Source of the DNA: Hallerella sp963660435
GTDB lineage: Bacteria > Fibrobacterota > Fibrobacteria > Fibrobacterales > Fibrobacteraceae
Reading direction: 5' to 3'
Assembly: GCA_963660435.1 (NCBI GenBank)
Contig: CAVKYI010000005.1
Span: forward strand, 58,215-122,214
Length of the DNA stretch: 64,000 nucleotides
Each line of letters opens with the position of its first letter. Position 1 is the stretch's first letter. The translations under genes were made by a program, and so were the position numbers. Shown one piece after another: positions 9,280 through 17,689 of the stretch. The notes beneath the pieces are model-generated. The model saw only the letters and a program-made list of their open reading frames with translations. It ran no database searches and had not been told where the DNA came from.

Positions 9280-9288
9280 ACGGTTTCC

Positions 9289-9756
9289 TCACTTGGTTTC
9301 AAACTGAAAGGGGGACGGCTTGGAAACGGCAAATGTAGCCGACGGGGAAAGCTGGGAAAGAGCCCGGTAATCCACCGAGACAAAGCTCCCCTTACGGAAC
9401 GTAAAGAGCACCTTGCAGTCCGCACCGCAAGAAAGCGAAGTCACGTCGCCGGAAGTTTCCGCCTTCAGGGCCTTGCCCGTATCGAGTTCCGCGACGCGCG
9501 CATCGAAATCCGACTTGGAAAGCCTTTTCGATGTCGTTTCGAAAACAATCCGCCAAATGCGGTTGCCGTTCGCGATGAATTCGTTCTGGGCTTTCACCAC
9601 CTGGGAAACCTCGTCCGTATAGGCCTTGGTCGCCTTTCCATACGAAACCTGTGCCTGTTCCTTGTAGTCGCTCTTGATAATCAGCATGATGACGACGAGT
9701 GCGACGTTCAGCGCAACCGAAGCCACAAGAATCAGCTTCATTTTCTTCAAATCCAT
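9289..9756 (-). CDS. Membrane-anchored hypothetical protein, paralog of the previous gene
   Basis: A 155-residue protein with an N-terminal anchor (KLILVASVALNVALVVIMLII), then a helical stretch (YGKATKAYTDEVSQVVKAQNEFI), a region with two cysteines (SLSCGADCKVLF) and a C-terminal FVSVDYRALSQL strand. It has the same layout as its downstream neighbour, from which it is separated by 9 nt, so the pair looks like a tandem duplication in one operon. Function is unknown. An AGGAGA ribosome binding site lies upstream of the ATG at 9756. The 73-nt gap to the divergent gene at 9830 should contain both promoters. Confidence 0.65.
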   Translation of the reverse strand: MDLKKMKLILVASVALNVALVVIMLIIKSDYKEQAQVSYGKATKAYTDEVSQVVKAQNEFIANGNRIWRIVFETTSKRLSKSDFDARVAELDTGKALKAETSGDVTSLSCGADCKVLFTFRKGSFVSVDYRALSQLSPSATFAVSKPSPFQFETK

Positions 9757-9829
9757 AGCGTATCTTTTCTCCTAGAATGGGATGATAGTCATAAATGTAT
9801 ATTTTCAAGGCAACAAGCGCAGGTAAAAA

Positions 9830-10327
9830 ATGCAAAAAAGGCTTTCCTTGGCCGTTTTCGAAAACTTGAAAGAGATTCTCAAGGCGAAAAACGCCGCACA
9901 CGAGTCGATGTTCAAGTTCAGCTGGAAGAAGCTCCCGCCGTTCAATCTGATCTGGCCTCAGGTCGATTACATCCGCATCCAGCGCTTTATGGGAGACGTG
10001 AGAAACCAGGCGCTCTCTCAAAAATCCTTCATCGAAGCGAACCGCGGAAGTTCCGCACCCGAAGAGGCGGAATTCCTGGACGCCGTTCCCGCCTACGTCG
10101 AAGCCTTGGCGAATTCCTGCGACTGCCTCGCCCGCGTCGCCAGGTTCAAGCAGGAACTCCTCGAAAAGAAGCAGAAGCGCGACCTCTTTCTCTTTAACGA
10201 CATTCTCAAGGCCTACGAAGCGTCCCAGGCGGAACTCGTGCGGGCAGGCGCCTTTGTCCAGGTCGCCTGGGGAACGCTAGCGGGAAAGCCTTTGCAAGAT
10301 GGCGACGCCGAGCCGAAAGCGCCATAG
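9830..10327 (+). CDS. Hypothetical cytoplasmic helical protein
   Basis: A 165-residue protein without a signal peptide or membrane segment. It is mostly predicted helix, with charged stretches (FKQELLEKKQKRDLF) and an aromatic segment FKFSWKKLPPFNLIWPQVDY. I do not recognise a family. AGGT lies 6 nt before the ATG. It stands alone on the plus strand, divergent from the membrane-anchored pair. Its last 51 nt overlap the 3' end of the convergent glycosyltransferase gene, so the C-terminus (or that of the neighbour) may differ from what is shown. Confidence 0.55.
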   Translation: MQKRLSLAVFENLKEILKAKNAAHESMFKFSWKKLPPFNLIWPQVDYIRIQRFMGDVRNQALSQKSFIEANRGSSAPEEAEFLDAVPAYVEALANSCDCLARVARFKQELLEKKQKRDLFLFNDILKAYEASQAELVRAGAFVQVAWGTLAGKPLQDGDAEPKAP

Positions 10328-10990
10328 AATCCGTTGCATTTTACGGGACTTTTTTCCCGTGAGAAAATCCGTTGCATTTTTGCCGTGGCGGCGGTATTCG
10401 ACAAGAGGCTTTTCCAGAAAGAAGACCCTAAAATCCTTTTCGGCGCAAATGCCAAGCCACTGATCGTGCATCGGGAGGTTTTTCGGAAAAGGCAACGCGC
10501 AGGAAAGAAGTTCGCGCCGAAACGCCATGCAGCAGCCCGTAAAGCTGTTCTTTAGCCAGTTCGAAAGGACACCGTGCCGCGGCGGACGAACATTGAACAT
10601 CCGGACGCATTCTTTCCACGTGCCGTTTGCCGTTTGCGCATAGACGAACGCATCGGACAGAACCAGGTCGGACGTTTCGAGGGCAAAAAGCATCTCCGCC
10701 TTTTTCGTCGGAAGCCAAACATCGTCCTGGTCCGAAAGAAACAGAAATTCGCCGCGGGCGGCTTTCAGGGCGCGTTCCAGGTTGTAAACGGGGCCTAGCC
10801 TTTGGAAAGAAGGCTCCAAAAGACGGATTCGGGCATCGGCAAAACTTCTGAGGATGCGGAGCGTTCCGTCCGTGGAACCGTCATCGGAAACAATCAGCTC
10901 GTCTTCTTCCGAAAGCTGCGAAAGAATGCTTTCAATCTGTTCCGAAAGAAACGCCTCGCCGTTGAAGGTCGCCATACAGACCGAAATCAT
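10277..10990 (-). CDS. Family 2 glycosyltransferase
   Basis: A 237-residue GT-A fold transferase. It starts MISVCMATFNGEAFLSEQI and has the nucleotide-sugar motifs IVSDDGSTDGT and LFLSDQDDVWLP (the metal-binding DxD region), with a later HDQWLG segment. Such enzymes add one sugar to a growing oligosaccharide at the inner membrane. It is the last gene of the polysaccharide operon and its ATG overlaps the stop of the GT4 gene (ATGA). The closest named relatives are rhamnosyl-type transferases (SDQDDVW pattern), but the donor cannot be assigned. The 3' end overlaps a convergent gene by 51 nt. Confidence 0.85.
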   Translation of the reverse strand: MISVCMATFNGEAFLSEQIESILSQLSEEDELIVSDDGSTDGTLRILRSFADARIRLLEPSFQRLGPVYNLERALKAARGEFLFLSDQDDVWLPTKKAEMLFALETSDLVLSDAFVYAQTANGTWKECVRMFNVRPPRHGVLSNWLKNSFTGCCMAFRRELLSCALPFPKNLPMHDQWLGICAEKDFRVFFLEKPLVEYRRHGKNATDFLTGKKSRKMQRILWRFRLGVAILQRLSR

Positions 10991-12066
10991 CCGACATTCT
11001 CCCGGTATATTCGGATGAGCTTCCGAGCGGATTCCCTTTCGTCGAAGCGGGCAGCCGTCTTGCGCGCAGCTTCCGAAAACTTTTGCCCGGAAAGGGCGTT
11101 TGCCGTAAGAGCGTCCAGGGATTTTTCAAACCTTTTTTGCATTTGGGAAAAATCGATTTCTTCGACGAGGAATCCCGTTTCTCCGTTTTGTACAATTCCC
11201 TTGAGCGACGGAAGAAATGTCGATACGACGGGAAGTCCGCACGCCATCGCCTCGCGGACGACAAGAGGACCGCTTTCAAATTCCGACGCAAAGACGAAAG
11301 CCGAGGAACCTTTTAAAAATTCGGAAACTTCCGGTTGAAATCCGAAAAGTTCCACTTGCGATTCCAGGCCAAGCTTTTGGATTTCGCGTTCCACGTTTGC
11401 GCGGTCTGGTCCCTCGCCCGCAATTCGGAGCTTTTGACCGGTCCGCTTGAGCCACGGCGCACACAGCCGAACGAGAAGCGGCACGCGCTTTGACGGAATG
11501 AGCCTCGAAACGGAGACCAGCGTGCCATCCGCCGAATAAGCCTCTACGCCCGAAAACCGTTCGAGTTCGACCCCGAGTTCAACGGTCCGGATTTCACGGC
11601 GTGAACATTCCATCCAGGCTCCGGAAATGCGCTCCGATACGGAGAGAACCCGATCGAAATTCCTGATTTTTTTCAGTTCAAGAAAAAGGCGCGGCTTTTT
11701 GTAGTCCGAAGGAAGTTCCCCGTTGTGAATGGTAAAAACGGTGCGGCTCTTCGGGCTGTAAAGTTTGTATGCGTAAATGGCGAACTTGTTTCCGCCGTGT
11801 TCGTGGATGATGTCAAAATTTCCTTGCCGCAAAAAGGGCTTTAACCGGGGAAGCCTTAAAACGTCAATCCCCGAACGCATGCCGACTTCAAAAAACGGGA
11901 CTTTCCTTTCGGCGAGGATTGGCGCCATTTCAAGCGCTTCGGTGAGAAAGCACACCGACGGCAAGAACTCTTCGCGCGGAAGAAGCCGTATCAGGTCCAA
12001 GACGTGTTTTTCGGACCCGCCCAAATTTCCGGACCAGAGAACAAATAGAATTTTCTTTTGCCGCAT
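10987..12066 (-). CDS. Family 4 glycosyltransferase
   Basis: A 359-residue GT-B enzyme starting MRQKKILFVLWSGNLGGSEK, where GGSEKHV is the acceptor-side glycine loop of GT4 enzymes. The C-terminal half has LVSVSRLIPSKRVPLLV, LRIAGEGPDR, VELFGFQPEVSEFLKGS and the donor motif FASEFESGPLVVREAMACGLPVV (E-x7-E). It would transfer an activated sugar with retention of configuration during surface oligosaccharide assembly. The start at 12066 lies 2 nt after the stop of the upstream GT2; longer upstream in-frame extensions read back through that gene and are rejected. Its stop overlaps the next ATG. Confidence 0.88.
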   Translation of the reverse strand: MRQKKILFVLWSGNLGGSEKHVLDLIRLLPREEFLPSVCFLTEALEMAPILAERKVPFFEVGMRSGIDVLRLPRLKPFLRQGNFDIIHEHGGNKFAIYAYKLYSPKSRTVFTIHNGELPSDYKKPRLFLELKKIRNFDRVLSVSERISGAWMECSRREIRTVELGVELERFSGVEAYSADGTLVSVSRLIPSKRVPLLVRLCAPWLKRTGQKLRIAGEGPDRANVEREIQKLGLESQVELFGFQPEVSEFLKGSSAFVFASEFESGPLVVREAMACGLPVVSTFLPSLKGIVQNGETGFLVEEIDFSQMQKRFEKSLDALTANALSGQKFSEAARKTAARFDERESARKLIRIYRENVG

Positions 12067-12068
12067 CT

Positions 12069-12938
12069 CTAGTACTTTAAAAATTTTCGGGGAATGAAAA
12101 GTTTCGGGAAACGCGTCCAAAAGAAAAGGCTTGCATTCGCGAGTTTCGGCAAGAGCCGAAAAGCTTCTTTTTTTTGCGCATAGGCGAGGGACGAAAACCA
12201 GCGGGTCTTCCAGCGATTTTTCGCAATCTTTCCAACGGGCCTCTCCGCATAGCGTTCCACGACGGAAAGTATTTGCGAATAAATAAAGTTCAGATTGCGG
12301 TGCATCGACGTCGGAAGTTCGCGGTAATAGGCGCAAGCGACCGGCAAGACGGGAATGCTCCCGAAGCGGTCGGAAAGCCTGAGCCACGTCGGAAAGTCCT
12401 CAAACCGAAAGGACTCGTCATAGTTTCCAAGTTCGGCGAATTTTTCGCGGACAATCATTTCGGATTCGCCGTGAAGTTCCACGTTTCCGAGCAGGATATC
12501 TTCGAACGAGGCGCTTTTGACTTTTGAGTAACGGTCATCCGGATGTTCTTCGTGGCTTCCGTCCACGCGAAGTCCAAGGCTCCACCCCGCACACGCGACA
12601 CGCTCCGGATGTTCTTCCAAGAACTTGCTTTGCGAAGCGAGTCTTCCCGGCGCCATGACATCGTCGGAGGCAAATGTGCAGAAATATTTGCCCCGAGCCT
12701 TGGAAAGAAGCTCGTTCAGGGTCGGCACGAGACCCCGGTTTGCGCGATGCGCGTATTCAAAGTGAAATTCCTTGGAAAGCCTTTCCAGGATTTCCGGGCT
12801 AGAATCCGAGCTGCCGTCGTCGATGACCAGAAGTTCAAAATCGACGCCTTTCTGTTCCACGATGGAACGCACCGCGGCCTCCACGTATTTTTCATGGTTG
12901 TAGCTTGCGAGGAGAACGGAAACTAGAGGCTCTTCCAT
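12069..12938 (-). CDS. Family 2 glycosyltransferase
   Basis: A 289-residue GT-A enzyme. It has MEEPLVSVLLASYNHEKYVE at the N-terminus, FELLVIDDGSSDSSPEIL as the nucleotide-binding motif, and FCTFASDDVMAPGRL as the metal-binding region. FRFEDFPTWLRLS is the probable catalytic segment. The chosen ATG at 12938 lies inside the last codons of the flippase gene (16-nt overlap) and is the first position giving a normal GT2 start. It belongs to the polysaccharide operon. Donor and acceptor are unknown. Confidence 0.85.
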   Translation of the reverse strand: MEEPLVSVLLASYNHEKYVEAAVRSIVEQKGVDFELLVIDDGSSDSSPEILERLSKEFHFEYAHRANRGLVPTLNELLSKARGKYFCTFASDDVMAPGRLASQSKFLEEHPERVACAGWSLGLRVDGSHEEHPDDRYSKVKSASFEDILLGNVELHGESEMIVREKFAELGNYDESFRFEDFPTWLRLSDRFGSIPVLPVACAYYRELPTSMHRNLNFIYSQILSVVERYAERPVGKIAKNRWKTRWFSSLAYAQKKEAFRLLPKLANASLFFWTRFPKLFIPRKFLKY

Positions 12939-14188
12939 GGAAGCCTCCGAAGTACGATTGCCAAGGCGAGAAGGCAGGCGAAATTCTCTACGGCATAGGC
13001 GATAAAAGGCGCATGATAGCCGACAAGGTTTCCGAAAGCGACGGTCAAGGCGACAAAGAGGACTTCCGAGCCGAGCTCCACCGAAAGGAACGCGACCGTT
13101 TCCTTCCGCGCGACAAGCGCCATTCCCAGGCACCAGCAGCCCGCCTTGAAAAAGTCGCCGACAAACTGTACGGAAATCAGGTCCGAAAGCGGCAAGAAGT
13201 CTCTCGAAAGGGCAAGGACGACAATCCACTCGCGAAAGAGAAACATCAGGAGTGTCGCAGCGAAGGCAAGCGAAAGAACACACGCCAAAAGACGCTTCAA
13301 CGTCCGGTGAAACCCATCCGCCGAAGAGCAGGCCGCAAGCCTCGGAAGCAATACGATTCCGAGAATCGACGAAAATCCGACATTGAAGAAATCCGAGATC
13401 CGCGTAGCGCCCTGCCAATACCCAGCCACGTCCCACCCAAACGACCTTCCCAAAAAGGAACGGACAAGAAAATACAGGACAGGCGACGCAACCATCGGAA
13501 CGATTCCCATCAGCGCATAGCCGCGCCAAATCTTGAAATTGGGTTTCAATCGCGCGGAAAACCTTTTGTATTTAAATCCCCCCTTCCAGGCGAGGAAGAG
13601 CGCGTAAAAGCAGGAAAGGACCGACTGGGTCGCCACCGCCCCGAGAACGGAAAGCGATTTTGTCTGAATCATCAAAACGACCCATAGACAGTTCAACACG
13701 GACGTTCCCATCGTAATCGCCGCCCAGCGTCGATAATCCGAAAGGCCATTCATCACCGCGGAAGAAATCATCGAAACGGTCAACGCGACAAATCCCGGAA
13801 TGGCGAATAGAATCGCCGCCTGCATATAGCGCAGGGGAACACCGGGAAACCATTTTTCAAGCGGAGCGACAAAAGCAAAGAGGACAAAGAAAATCGCCGA
13901 AGCAATCGACGCGTACACGCTCAGACGAAAACCGCCACGCCAAATCGGACCGAGCTCCTTTTCCCGGTTCTTGTAGCGGGCGGTAAGGCTCACCCAGCCG
14001 TTCTGGAGAGCGAGCGAAGACGTTCCCTGCCCGACGCTAATCAGATTTTGCAATTGCCCGATGACGGCAAACCCCACGGGCCCCGCGACGGAAGCCAAAA
14101 ACTTGTTCGTCACAAACGAGGCGACAATGCGGACAAGCGTCGCAATTCCCGAAAGGGCGGACTCCTTCAAAAATCCTTTTTTACTCAT
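12923..14188 (-). CDS. Wzx-type oligosaccharide flippase
   Basis: A 421-residue polytopic membrane protein of the MOP/MATE-like polysaccharide transporter group. The N-terminus (SALSGIATLVRIVASFVTNKF, then VAGPVGFAVIGQLQNLI) is typical of WzxE-like O-antigen or ECA flippases. There are about 12 hydrophobic segments. The protein would flip undecaprenyl-linked oligosaccharide across the inner membrane. The ATG overlaps the stop of the GNAT gene (ATGA), and the 3' end overlaps the following glycosyltransferase. The substrate is probably the glycan containing the 3-amino sugar made by the upstream genes. No Wzy polymerase is seen in the window. Confidence 0.85.
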   Translation of the reverse strand: MSKKGFLKESALSGIATLVRIVASFVTNKFLASVAGPVGFAVIGQLQNLISVGQGTSSLALQNGWVSLTARYKNREKELGPIWRGGFRLSVYASIASAIFFVLFAFVAPLEKWFPGVPLRYMQAAILFAIPGFVALTVSMISSAVMNGLSDYRRWAAITMGTSVLNCLWVVLMIQTKSLSVLGAVATQSVLSCFYALFLAWKGGFKYKRFSARLKPNFKIWRGYALMGIVPMVASPVLYFLVRSFLGRSFGWDVAGYWQGATRISDFFNVGFSSILGIVLLPRLAACSSADGFHRTLKRLLACVLSLAFAATLLMFLFREWIVVLALSRDFLPLSDLISVQFVGDFFKAGCWCLGMALVARKETVAFLSVELGSEVLFVALTVAFGNLVGYHAPFIAYAVENFACLLALAIVLRRLPWKSL

Positions 14189-15123
14189 AGATCATACTCG
14201 TAAATGTCATAGACGACGCCGCGCCCCGCATAGGTTTCCTTCTGGTGCGCAAGCCCTTCGTTCAAGAATTTTCCCCCGTCCTCGCAAGAAGTTCCCCAGT
14301 CAAAAAAACGCTGTCCGGGAAAGAGGTTTATTTCGTTCAACATCAAAAAATCCATCGCATGGAGTGCCCTGCCCTTTGCGGAACTCGCAAGATACTGCGA
14401 ATGGGCGACATTCCCCGAGACATAGACGACGCTTCCCGACAGCAGTTCCCCGTCCTTTTCCACCGTAAAAAGCCGAATGTTTTCGGGGAAACGCTCCGAA
14501 AGAAGCTTCAGTTCGGATTTGGAATGGACGGGATGCGCAGAATGCCCTTCCACAAGGCAGCGGTCCAGCAAGTCCCAGAACCTTTCAAAATCGTGGGATT
14601 CCGAAAAGACAAGGCCTTCGCGATTTCCCTTGTGCAGGTAATACTTTTTCTTGGAAGACGGTTGCATTGTCCGAGGTTCGAGCGTACTGGAAACCAGGCG
14701 AGCGGAAAGTTTCGCTCCCTTGCGAAACAGCCAATACAGAGCCTCTTCCGAAGGGCGGTCCGCATAGATCCAGGGAAGCGGCTTGTAGATGACCTTTTTC
14801 GCCCCGAATCTTCGAAGTTCCGCATCGAGCAATTCGAAAAAGCGTTTTACTTCCAGAATGCCGACGGATCTATCGACGACGAATCCGCCGAAAGTAAGCC
14901 CCGCATGGGAACTGAAAACGCCGTCCGAGGAAAGCGTCCCCGGGAGAACGGCACACGGGGAATCTCCTTTCAAAAAGAAGAACGAGCAGTCCGGGAAGCG
15001 GTCCGCATGGTAGTCCATGTAACCGCGGTCAAAAAGAAAATTCCCGTTGCGCGCGTTCTTCACGAAGGCGTTCCAGCAAGCGGCATCTTCTGCGCGGTAA
15101 CGTCGAATGGAAATTTCGCTCAC
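14185..15123 (-). CDS. GNAT/FemAB-like acyltransferase of the polysaccharide cluster
   Basis: A 312-residue protein of the FemAB-like/GNAT_6 type found in O-antigen clusters. The N-terminus SEISIRRYRAEDAACWNAF resembles GNAT strand-helix starts. A later half contains the acyl-CoA fold segments ELLSGSVVYVSGNVAHSQYL and FFDWGTSCEDGG. It may N-acylate an amino sugar or add an amino acid to the glycan. The start is GTG at 15123, overlapping the stop of the hexapeptide transferase gene as GTGA, so translation is coupled. Activity is inferred from fold and position. Confidence 0.7.
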   Translation of the reverse strand: MSEISIRRYRAEDAACWNAFVKNARNGNFLFDRGYMDYHADRFPDCSFFFLKGDSPCAVLPGTLSSDGVFSSHAGLTFGGFVVDRSVGILEVKRFFELLDAELRRFGAKKVIYKPLPWIYADRPSEEALYWLFRKGAKLSARLVSSTLEPRTMQPSSKKKYYLHKGNREGLVFSESHDFERFWDLLDRCLVEGHSAHPVHSKSELKLLSERFPENIRLFTVEKDGELLSGSVVYVSGNVAHSQYLASSAKGRALHAMDFLMLNEINLFPGQRFFDWGTSCEDGGKFLNEGLAHQKETYAGRGVVYDIYEYDL

Positions 15124-15713
15124 GGTCTTTCCTCTTCCGAAAATTCAATTGTCCGAACGATCTTCGCGGGAACGCCCCCCAATACGACATTCGAGGGAAA
15201 CTTTCCCGTGACGACAGCACCCGCGGCGACCACGGAATGTTCCCCGATTTCCGTTCCCTTGAGAATCGTCACGTTGTTCCCGATCCAGACACCATCTTCA
15301 ATTTTGACGGAAGCGCGTTTTGCATCGCTCTTCAAGCGGTCACGAACATTTACCGCGTGAAAATCCGAATCGTAAACTTCGACGTGCGTTCCGACGAGAA
15401 CATTTTTCCCGATGAAAATTCCGGGACCTTCTGAAATGGCGACGAAGTGATTGCCCACCCAGGAACCTTCTCCGATTTCGATTTTCGATTCCGGGGTCCG
15501 CGGATTCAGAAACACGTAAGATGTCCAAAAATCCGTATCGTAATCCAGTCCGACGTGAACGTTTTTCCCAAACGAAACCGTCCCCGCTCCTTGAGAAAGA
15601 ACCGGTGCAGCGCAAAGCGGTCTCCCTACAATTCTCGCATCCGAAATCAACCGGTAAAAAAGGCGGCGGAACGCTGCGCAGATTTTTCGCAGGACTTTAC
15701 TCGCGATACGCAT
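15120..15713 (-). CDS. Hexapeptide-repeat acetyltransferase
   Basis: A 197-residue left-handed beta-helix acyltransferase. Hexapeptide repeats are visible across IEIGEGSWVGNHFVAIS, IFIGKNVLVGTHVEVYD and VWIGNNVTILKGTEIGEHSV, with the family end AAGAVVTGKFPSNVVLGGVPAKIV. It is a CoA-dependent O- or N-acetyltransferase. Its place directly after the FdtB-like aminotransferase (17-nt overlap) suggests it acetylates the new 3-amino group, as FdtC/QdtC do, giving a Fuc3NAc- or Qui3NAc-type sugar. An N-terminal amphipathic extension of about 35 residues precedes the helix. Confidence 0.8.
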   Translation of the reverse strand: MRIASKVLRKICAAFRRLFYRLISDARIVGRPLCAAPVLSQGAGTVSFGKNVHVGLDYDTDFWTSYVFLNPRTPESKIEIGEGSWVGNHFVAISEGPGIFIGKNVLVGTHVEVYDSDFHAVNVRDRLKSDAKRASVKIEDGVWIGNNVTILKGTEIGEHSVVAAGAVVTGKFPSNVVLGGVPAKIVRTIEFSEEERP

Positions 15714-16800
15714 TGACAGCCTCGATGACTTGGAAAATTTCGGAACGGGTCATTTGCGGATACAGCGGAAGGCTGAGTTCCGTTTTTGCAATTTCCTCGG
15801 CGACGGGAAATTCCAAATCGGCAAATTCCCGGTAAGCTTTTTGTCTGTGCGGAGGAATCGGATAATGAATCAGCGTTTCGATTCCGCAATCCTTCAAATA
15901 TGTCTGAAGCCTTTCGCGATTCCCTGTGCGAACGGCAAATATATGCCAGACATGCTCACCGGATTTTCCCGAATCGGGCAGCACCACAGCCGGATTTTGA
16001 ATTTCCGACAGGTAGCGTTCCGCAATTTTCGTGCGACACAGATTATCCGCATCCAAGCGAGTTAATTTATACGCAAGAACCGCCGCCTGGATTTCATCTA
16101 GCCGCGAATTCATTCCCTTGAAGATGTTCACGTATTTTCGTTCGCTTCCGTAATTGGCGAGAGTCCGAACAGTCCTGGCAAGTTCCGCGTCCGAAGTCGT
16201 CACGGCTCCTCCGTCGCCAAGCGCGCCCAGGTTTTTCCCCGGATAGAAGCTGAACCCCGCCGCATCGCCAAGCGAACCGGCACGCTTTCCGTTTTCCACT
16301 GCGCCGTGCCCCTGCGCGGCATCCTCGACAAGAATCAATCGGTTGGATTTCGAAAATTCGAAAAGTTCCGCCCCGGGAATCGCACGCCCATACAGATCCA
16401 CCGCCAGAACGGCTTTCACCGTCGAATCAAGGACTTTTTCCACACAGCCGGCGGAAAGATTGCATGTCGTCGGATCCGGATCGGTCAGGACGGGCACAAG
16501 TCCCGCTTCGCCAATCGCAAGAACCGACGCGATGTACGTGTTTGCGGGAACAATCACCTTATCGCCGGGACGCAAGCGTCCGAGCGCGATATAGGATTTG
16601 AAAATCAGAGTCAACGCTTCGAGACCGTTTGCAACGCCAACGCAAAATTCCGTTCCACAATACCCGGCAAATTTCCGTTCAAAATTTTCACATTCCTCGC
16701 TGCGGATATACCAGCCGCTTTTAACAACCCGTTGGACGGTTGTCGAAAGTTCCGGTTCAAAGGATTCCGTCACCCGTTTTAAATCCAGATAGGGAATCAT
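15697..16800 (-). CDS. fdtB: FdtB-like dTDP-3-keto-6-deoxyhexose 3-aminotransferase
   Basis: A 367-residue PLP aminotransferase of the DegT/DnrJ/EryC1 family. It starts MIPYLDLKRVTESF and has WYIRSEECENFE and CVGVANGLEALTLIF. The PLP region is LVEDAAQGHGA, with the Schiff-base lysine in FSFYPGKNLGALGDGGAV; the substrate loop is GMNSRLDEIQAAVL. FdtB/QdtB transfer an amino group from glutamate to C3 of dTDP-3-keto-6-deoxyhexose. The preceding FdtA-like isomerases supply the 3-keto substrate. The ATG overlaps the fdtA stop. The exact sugar (Fuc3N or Qui3N) is not decided by the sequence. RmlA and RmlB, needed upstream, are not in the window. Confidence 0.85.
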   Translation of the reverse strand: MIPYLDLKRVTESFEPELSTTVQRVVKSGWYIRSEECENFERKFAGYCGTEFCVGVANGLEALTLIFKSYIALGRLRPGDKVIVPANTYIASVLAIGEAGLVPVLTDPDPTTCNLSAGCVEKVLDSTVKAVLAVDLYGRAIPGAELFEFSKSNRLILVEDAAQGHGAVENGKRAGSLGDAAGFSFYPGKNLGALGDGGAVTTSDAELARTVRTLANYGSERKYVNIFKGMNSRLDEIQAAVLAYKLTRLDADNLCRTKIAERYLSEIQNPAVVLPDSGKSGEHVWHIFAVRTGNRERLQTYLKDCGIETLIHYPIPPHRQKAYREFADLEFPVAEEIAKTELSLPLYPQMTRSEIFQVIEAVNAYRE

Positions 16801-17216
16801 TTCTTCTCCCGGAGATTTTTTGCGTACAAGGTAAATTCCGAATAATCGCGGATATAATCCGATTCGTCATAGGCGTGGGACGCAAGGACAAGACAGATCG
16901 ACCCCGAGGAAAAATTCAGTTCTTCGGCCCAGATTCCCGGGGGAACATAGACTCCGCAGTAGGGACGGTCCAGCCGGATGACTTGCGAGCGAACCCCGTC
17001 GTCGATTTTCGCATCGAAAGCGCCCGAAGCCGCGATCAAAAGCTGGTGGCAAAGCCTGTGCGCATGGCCGCCGCGATTTTCTCCGCCGGGAATGTCATAC
17101 AGGTAAAAGACCCGGTTGATTTCGAACGGCAAGTCCTTGAAACTTTCGAGCGCGGTCAAGGCGCCGGATCGTTCCCGCGTACAGGGAAATTCCATGAAAC
17201 GACAATCGGAAATCAT
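16797..17216 (-). CDS. fdtA: FdtA-like dTDP-4-keto-6-deoxyglucose 3,4-ketoisomerase
   Basis: A 139-residue cupin. The key segment is FYLYDIPGGENRGGHAHRLCHQ, where the paired histidines (HAH) match the active-site pattern of FdtA/QdtA. It is followed by GVRSQVIRLDRPYCGVYVPPGIWAEE. The enzyme moves the keto group from C4 to C3 of dTDP-4-keto-6-deoxyglucose so that FdtB can aminate it. The ATG at 17216 overlaps the stop of the upstream paralog (ATGA) and is preferred to a GTG at 17222. It shares its fold and many positions with the upstream gene, which lacks the second histidine. Confidence 0.85.
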   Translation of the reverse strand: MISDCRFMEFPCTRERSGALTALESFKDLPFEINRVFYLYDIPGGENRGGHAHRLCHQLLIAASGAFDAKIDDGVRSQVIRLDRPYCGVYVPPGIWAEELNFSSGSICLVLASHAYDESDYIRDYSEFTLYAKNLREKK

Positions 17217-17638
17217 CGACACGAAGCCTCCCGAACGTTCTCTCGAAATTCCGCGAAGTCCCAGATGTAATCGTCCGGATCGTAAGGCATGGAACTGAGA
17301 ACGAGCGCGACGGAATTCGTCGAGAAGTTGTCCAGCGTACGAAAGTGCAGCGGCGGCACGTAAAGTCCCCTATAGGAACGCCGAAGCGAATAGCGGATTT
17401 CTCGCGAACCGTCATGCAGAAGGACGTCAAAGCTCCCCGAAAGCGCGACGATCAGCTCTTCCTGTTTACGAAAGGCGTGGCTCCCGCGGATTTCCCCGCC
17501 GGGAACATCGTAGATCCAGTAGCACCTGCGAATCTTAAAGGGAACGTGACGCTCCGACTCGATAAAGCTCAGGTTTCCCCGATCGTCGAAAATCTTGGGA
17601 AGCGATAGCATTTGCGGTATTTGCGAAAAGTCGGGCAT
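17213..17638 (-). CDS. FdtA-family cupin paralog with altered active-site motif
   Basis: A 141-residue cupin of the sugar 3,4-ketoisomerase family starting MPDFSQIPQMLSLPK. The motif CYWIYDVPGGEIRGSHAFRK aligns with GGHAHR of the downstream FdtA, but the second histidine is phenylalanine. The later SLRRSYRGLYVPPLHFRTLDN segment matches the family. It is the first gene of the polysaccharide operon. It may be a second isomerase with a different stereochemical outcome, a subunit partner, or an inactive copy. The ATG at 17638 is chosen over a TTG 33 nt upstream. Confidence 0.75.
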   Translation of the reverse strand: MPDFSQIPQMLSLPKIFDDRGNLSFIESERHVPFKIRRCYWIYDVPGGEIRGSHAFRKQEELIVALSGSFDVLLHDGSREIRYSLRRSYRGLYVPPLHFRTLDNFSTNSVALVLSSMPYDPDDYIWDFAEFRENVREASCR

Positions 17639-17689
17639 ACGAAGACAAAATACAAAATTTGAAAGGTTCAAATAGCGGATCGAGGCATA

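Noticed and set aside
8578..10197. A long plus-strand open frame (about 540 codons) across the paralog region
   Set aside because: It is antisense to three genes with signal peptides, ribosome binding sites and clear paralogy, and its product is rich in R, G and V as expected of a shadow frame.
10327..10380. Repeated ATCCGTTGCATTTT and an ACGGGA/TCCCGT hairpin
   Set aside because: Both lie in the coding 3' end of the glycosyltransferase and the hairpin has no T run, so a terminator or repeat element is not supported.
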